Assembly: GCA_035568375.1 (NCBI GenBank)
Contig: DATMOG010000080.1
Span: 1 to 41,347, forward strand
Direction of reading: 5' to 3'
Length of the DNA: 41,347 nucleotides
DNA from: JACDET01 sp035568375
GTDB lineage: Bacteria; Patescibacteriota; Microgenomatia; Levybacterales; UBA12049
Shown: positions 39,947-41,347 of the stretch, one piece after another
Layout of the letters: each line of letters starts with the position of its first letter
Position numbering within the stretch: position 1 is the stretch's first letter
Translations under genes and position numbers: made by a program
Notes under the pieces: generated by a model
The model's database searches: none
Seen by the model: only the letters and a program-made list of their open reading frames with translations
What the model was told of the DNA's origin: nothing

Positions 39947-41347
39947 TATACCAACATTCCCAAAATGGACACAGGACACGATTCTCAAGAAAATAACGAC
40001 AAAGAAAAAATCAAAAAAGGCACTCGTGAAAAAATCCTTCCAGTATAATTTTGGCGAGCAGGATCAAGTTGATCTTCTGTCCTACTCAGGGCTCAAAGAA
40101 AACACAACCTACTTACAAATGGGTGATACATTTGTGCGAACACTCTTTGTATCCGGTTATCCGTTTGTTGCCACGACAGGCTGGCTTACTATGCTCATTA
40201 ATTTTAATCATAATAGTGATATTTCCTATCACATTGAACAGGTTAACCCGCTTCTTGCTCTCCCAAAGCTTAACCGGAAGATAACAGAACTAGAATCACG
40301 AAAACGTACGATGCTCAAAGACGGTAAAGTGATCGGTTCAGAATTGACTGATCCTCTCGAATCAGCAATAGAACTACGAGATAAAATTCAACGGGGACAA
40401 GAGAAACTTTTTCAAGTATCAATATATATAACAATTACTGCCGATTCATTTGAAGAACTGAACAAAACAACAACAATTCTAGAAACCGTTATGGCGACCA
40501 AGCTATTTTATATAAAAGTTGCAAGCTTTCAACAACTTGAAGGATTACAATCAATCCTTCCAAGAGCTGAAAATCAATTACAACAGAGGCGGAATTTAGA
40601 TAGTTCCAGTGTAGCCCTCACATTTCCCTTTGTTTCGAGTGAACTTGTCCAAGAATCCGGCATGCTCTATGGCATTAACAAATCAAATAATTCATTGGTC
40701 ATTATTGACAGATTTAGTCTGAATAACGCAAATTCAATTATTTTTGCGCAATCAGGAAGTGGTAAAAGTTATACTGCCAAAGTTGAGATACTGCGTCAAC
40801 TCATGCAAGGGACAAAAGTTATTGTCATTGATCCTGAGCGGGAATATAAGCAACTAACTAATTCAGTACACGGGACGTATATCAAACTCTCTGCGAAATC
40901 AAAAGAAAAAATTAATCCATTTGATTTTCTTACCAATTCATACTCCGAGGAAAATGATTTAGCAGAACATATTCAAGACCTGACAGAAATCATTGCACTT
41001 CTCGTTGGTAAACTATCACAGGAAGAAAAAGCACTCATTGATAAAGCACTGATTCAAACATATAAAGAAAACGGATATTCACTGTACAATACATATAAGC
41101 CGAAAATCAAAAAGAGTAACAGGGGTAGAAAACCCAAGCAAAAAAGGTATCCACTTCTCAAAGATTTTTATACTGTCCTCAAAGACATGAAACAAAAAGA
41201 TCTCTGCAATCGCCTGGAACGGTTTGTTACCGGATCGCTCTCATCAGTTTTTGATTCCCAAACAAATATTGTTTTAGATAACCGGCTCATTGTCTTTGAT
41301 ATCAAAGAGCTGCCCGAATCATTGCGAAAGATCATGATGCTTGTCAT
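39939..41347 (+). CDS. VirB4-type secretion ATPase (3' end outside window)
   Basis: The frame from ATG 39939 is open to the window edge (about 469 codons). GGAGG six nt upstream is a strong ribosome site. It begins MFNIPTFPKWTQDTI; residues 40-250 match the VirB4 N-terminal domain (YLQMGDTFVRTLFVSGYPFV, LTFPFVSSELVQESGMLYGI). Walker A AQSGSGKSY lies at 270-278, followed by VIVIDPEREYKQL and INPFDFL. Walker B is beyond the end. VirB4 powers pilus assembly and substrate transfer. It overlaps the TraC-like gene by 8 bp and probably works with the coupling ATPase at 16.3 kb. Confidence 0.9.
   Translation, partial: MFNIPTFPKWTQDTILKKITTKKKSKKALVKKSFQYNFGEQDQVDLLSYSGLKENTTYLQMGDTFVRTLFVSGYPFVATTGWLTMLINFNHNSDISYHIEQVNPLLALPKLNRKITELESRKRTMLKDGKVIGSELTDPLESAIELRDKIQRGQEKLFQVSIYITITADSFEELNKTTTILETVMATKLFYIKVASFQQLEGLQSILPRAENQLQQRRNLDSSSVALTFPFVSSELVQESGMLYGINKSNNSLVIIDRFSLNNANSIIFAQSGSGKSYTAKVEILRQLMQGTKVIVIDPEREYKQLTNSVHGTYIKLSAKSKEKINPFDFLTNSYSEENDLAEHIQDLTEIIALLVGKLSQEEKALIDKALIQTYKENGYSLYNTYKPKIKKSNRGRKPKQKRYPLLKDFYTVLKDMKQKDLCNRLERFVTGSLSSVFDSQTNIVLDNRLIVFDIKELPESLRKIMMLV

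Noticed and set aside
1..41347. Possible alternative genetic code with UGA as glycine, as in some CPR groups
   Set aside because: TGA serves as a proper stop at the ends of the coupling ATPase, fic and VirB6-like genes, each directly followed by or overlapping the next gene's start or by non-coding DNA, and conserved proteins contain no in-frame TGA.
1..41347. CRISPR array
   Set aside because: No series of regularly spaced identical repeats was seen; the only repeats are insertion-sequence ends, the operator boxes and the duplicated hsdM end.

Overview
The window is AT-rich DNA, probably from a Candidatus Patescibacteria (CPR) bacterium, perhaps a Microgenomates-like lineage. This is inferred from the PrgI / TraC-like / VirB4 secretion set, a replication-relaxation protein beside a coupling ATPase, many short lineage-specific proteins and start sites that mostly lack Shine-Dalgarno sequences. 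TGA is used as a normal stop (virB6-like, fic, coupling ATPase), so the UGA=Gly code of some CPR groups does not apply. No rRNA, intact tRNA or CRISPR array was seen.

Region 1 (1-7.7 kb): a gene 3' end, a frameshifted secreted-protein remnant, then an alpha-glucan cluster. malQ diverges from glgA, which is followed by a short GT35 phosphorylase with its own promoter in an 18-bp gap. Glycogen synthase, phosphorylase and 4-alpha-glucanotransferase could make, shorten and rearrange alpha-1,4-glucan. A small PQ-loop-like membrane protein and a conserved hypothetical follow. Region 2 (7.8-10.9 kb, minus strand): a cell-surface locus with a membrane-anchored multicopper oxidase, a class F-type sortase and a secreted DUF3494 (ice-binding type) protein carrying a C-terminal LPNTG, the likely sortase substrate. 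Region 3 (11-13.7 kb): a complete IS1202-type (ISNCY) element with inverted repeats and a target duplication, then relics of an adenine methyltransferase and a NUDIX protein. Region 4 (13.7-16 kb): a TMTC-like TPR glycosyltransferase and small membrane proteins.

Region 5 (16.3-41.3 kb) resembles a mobile or defence island bracketed by secretion genes. At its left are a TraG/VirD4-like ATPase and a replication-relaxation protein; at its right an operon of VirB2-like pilin, VirB6-like protein with a fused pilin-like domain, PrgI, TraC-like protein and VirB4. No relaxase was recognised. Between them lie a DUF6922/AbiEii pair, a foreign-looking patch with strong Shine-Dalgarno sites and a hairpin-rich leader, a type I restriction-modification locus (hsdM, unknown, rhuM, hsdS, fic, hsdR), a decayed MNT/HEPN pair, a PIN module, several unknown proteins and an IS1595 relic.

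Two themes cut across the window. First, at least eight genes have an extended -10 (TGn plus TATAAT-like) ending exactly 6 nt before the ATG, which predicts leaderless mRNAs; Shine-Dalgarno sites appear mainly inside the secretion operon and in the foreign-looking patch. Second, several short accessory genes are broken while their promoters remain recognisable. The strongest novelty candidates are the leaderless start rule, the structured leader upstream of a zinc-ribbon protein, the CGTTAA operator array at fic (whose product ends in a DNA-binding-like domain), the pilin-VirB6 fusion, and a terminator directly after the secretion-operon promoter.
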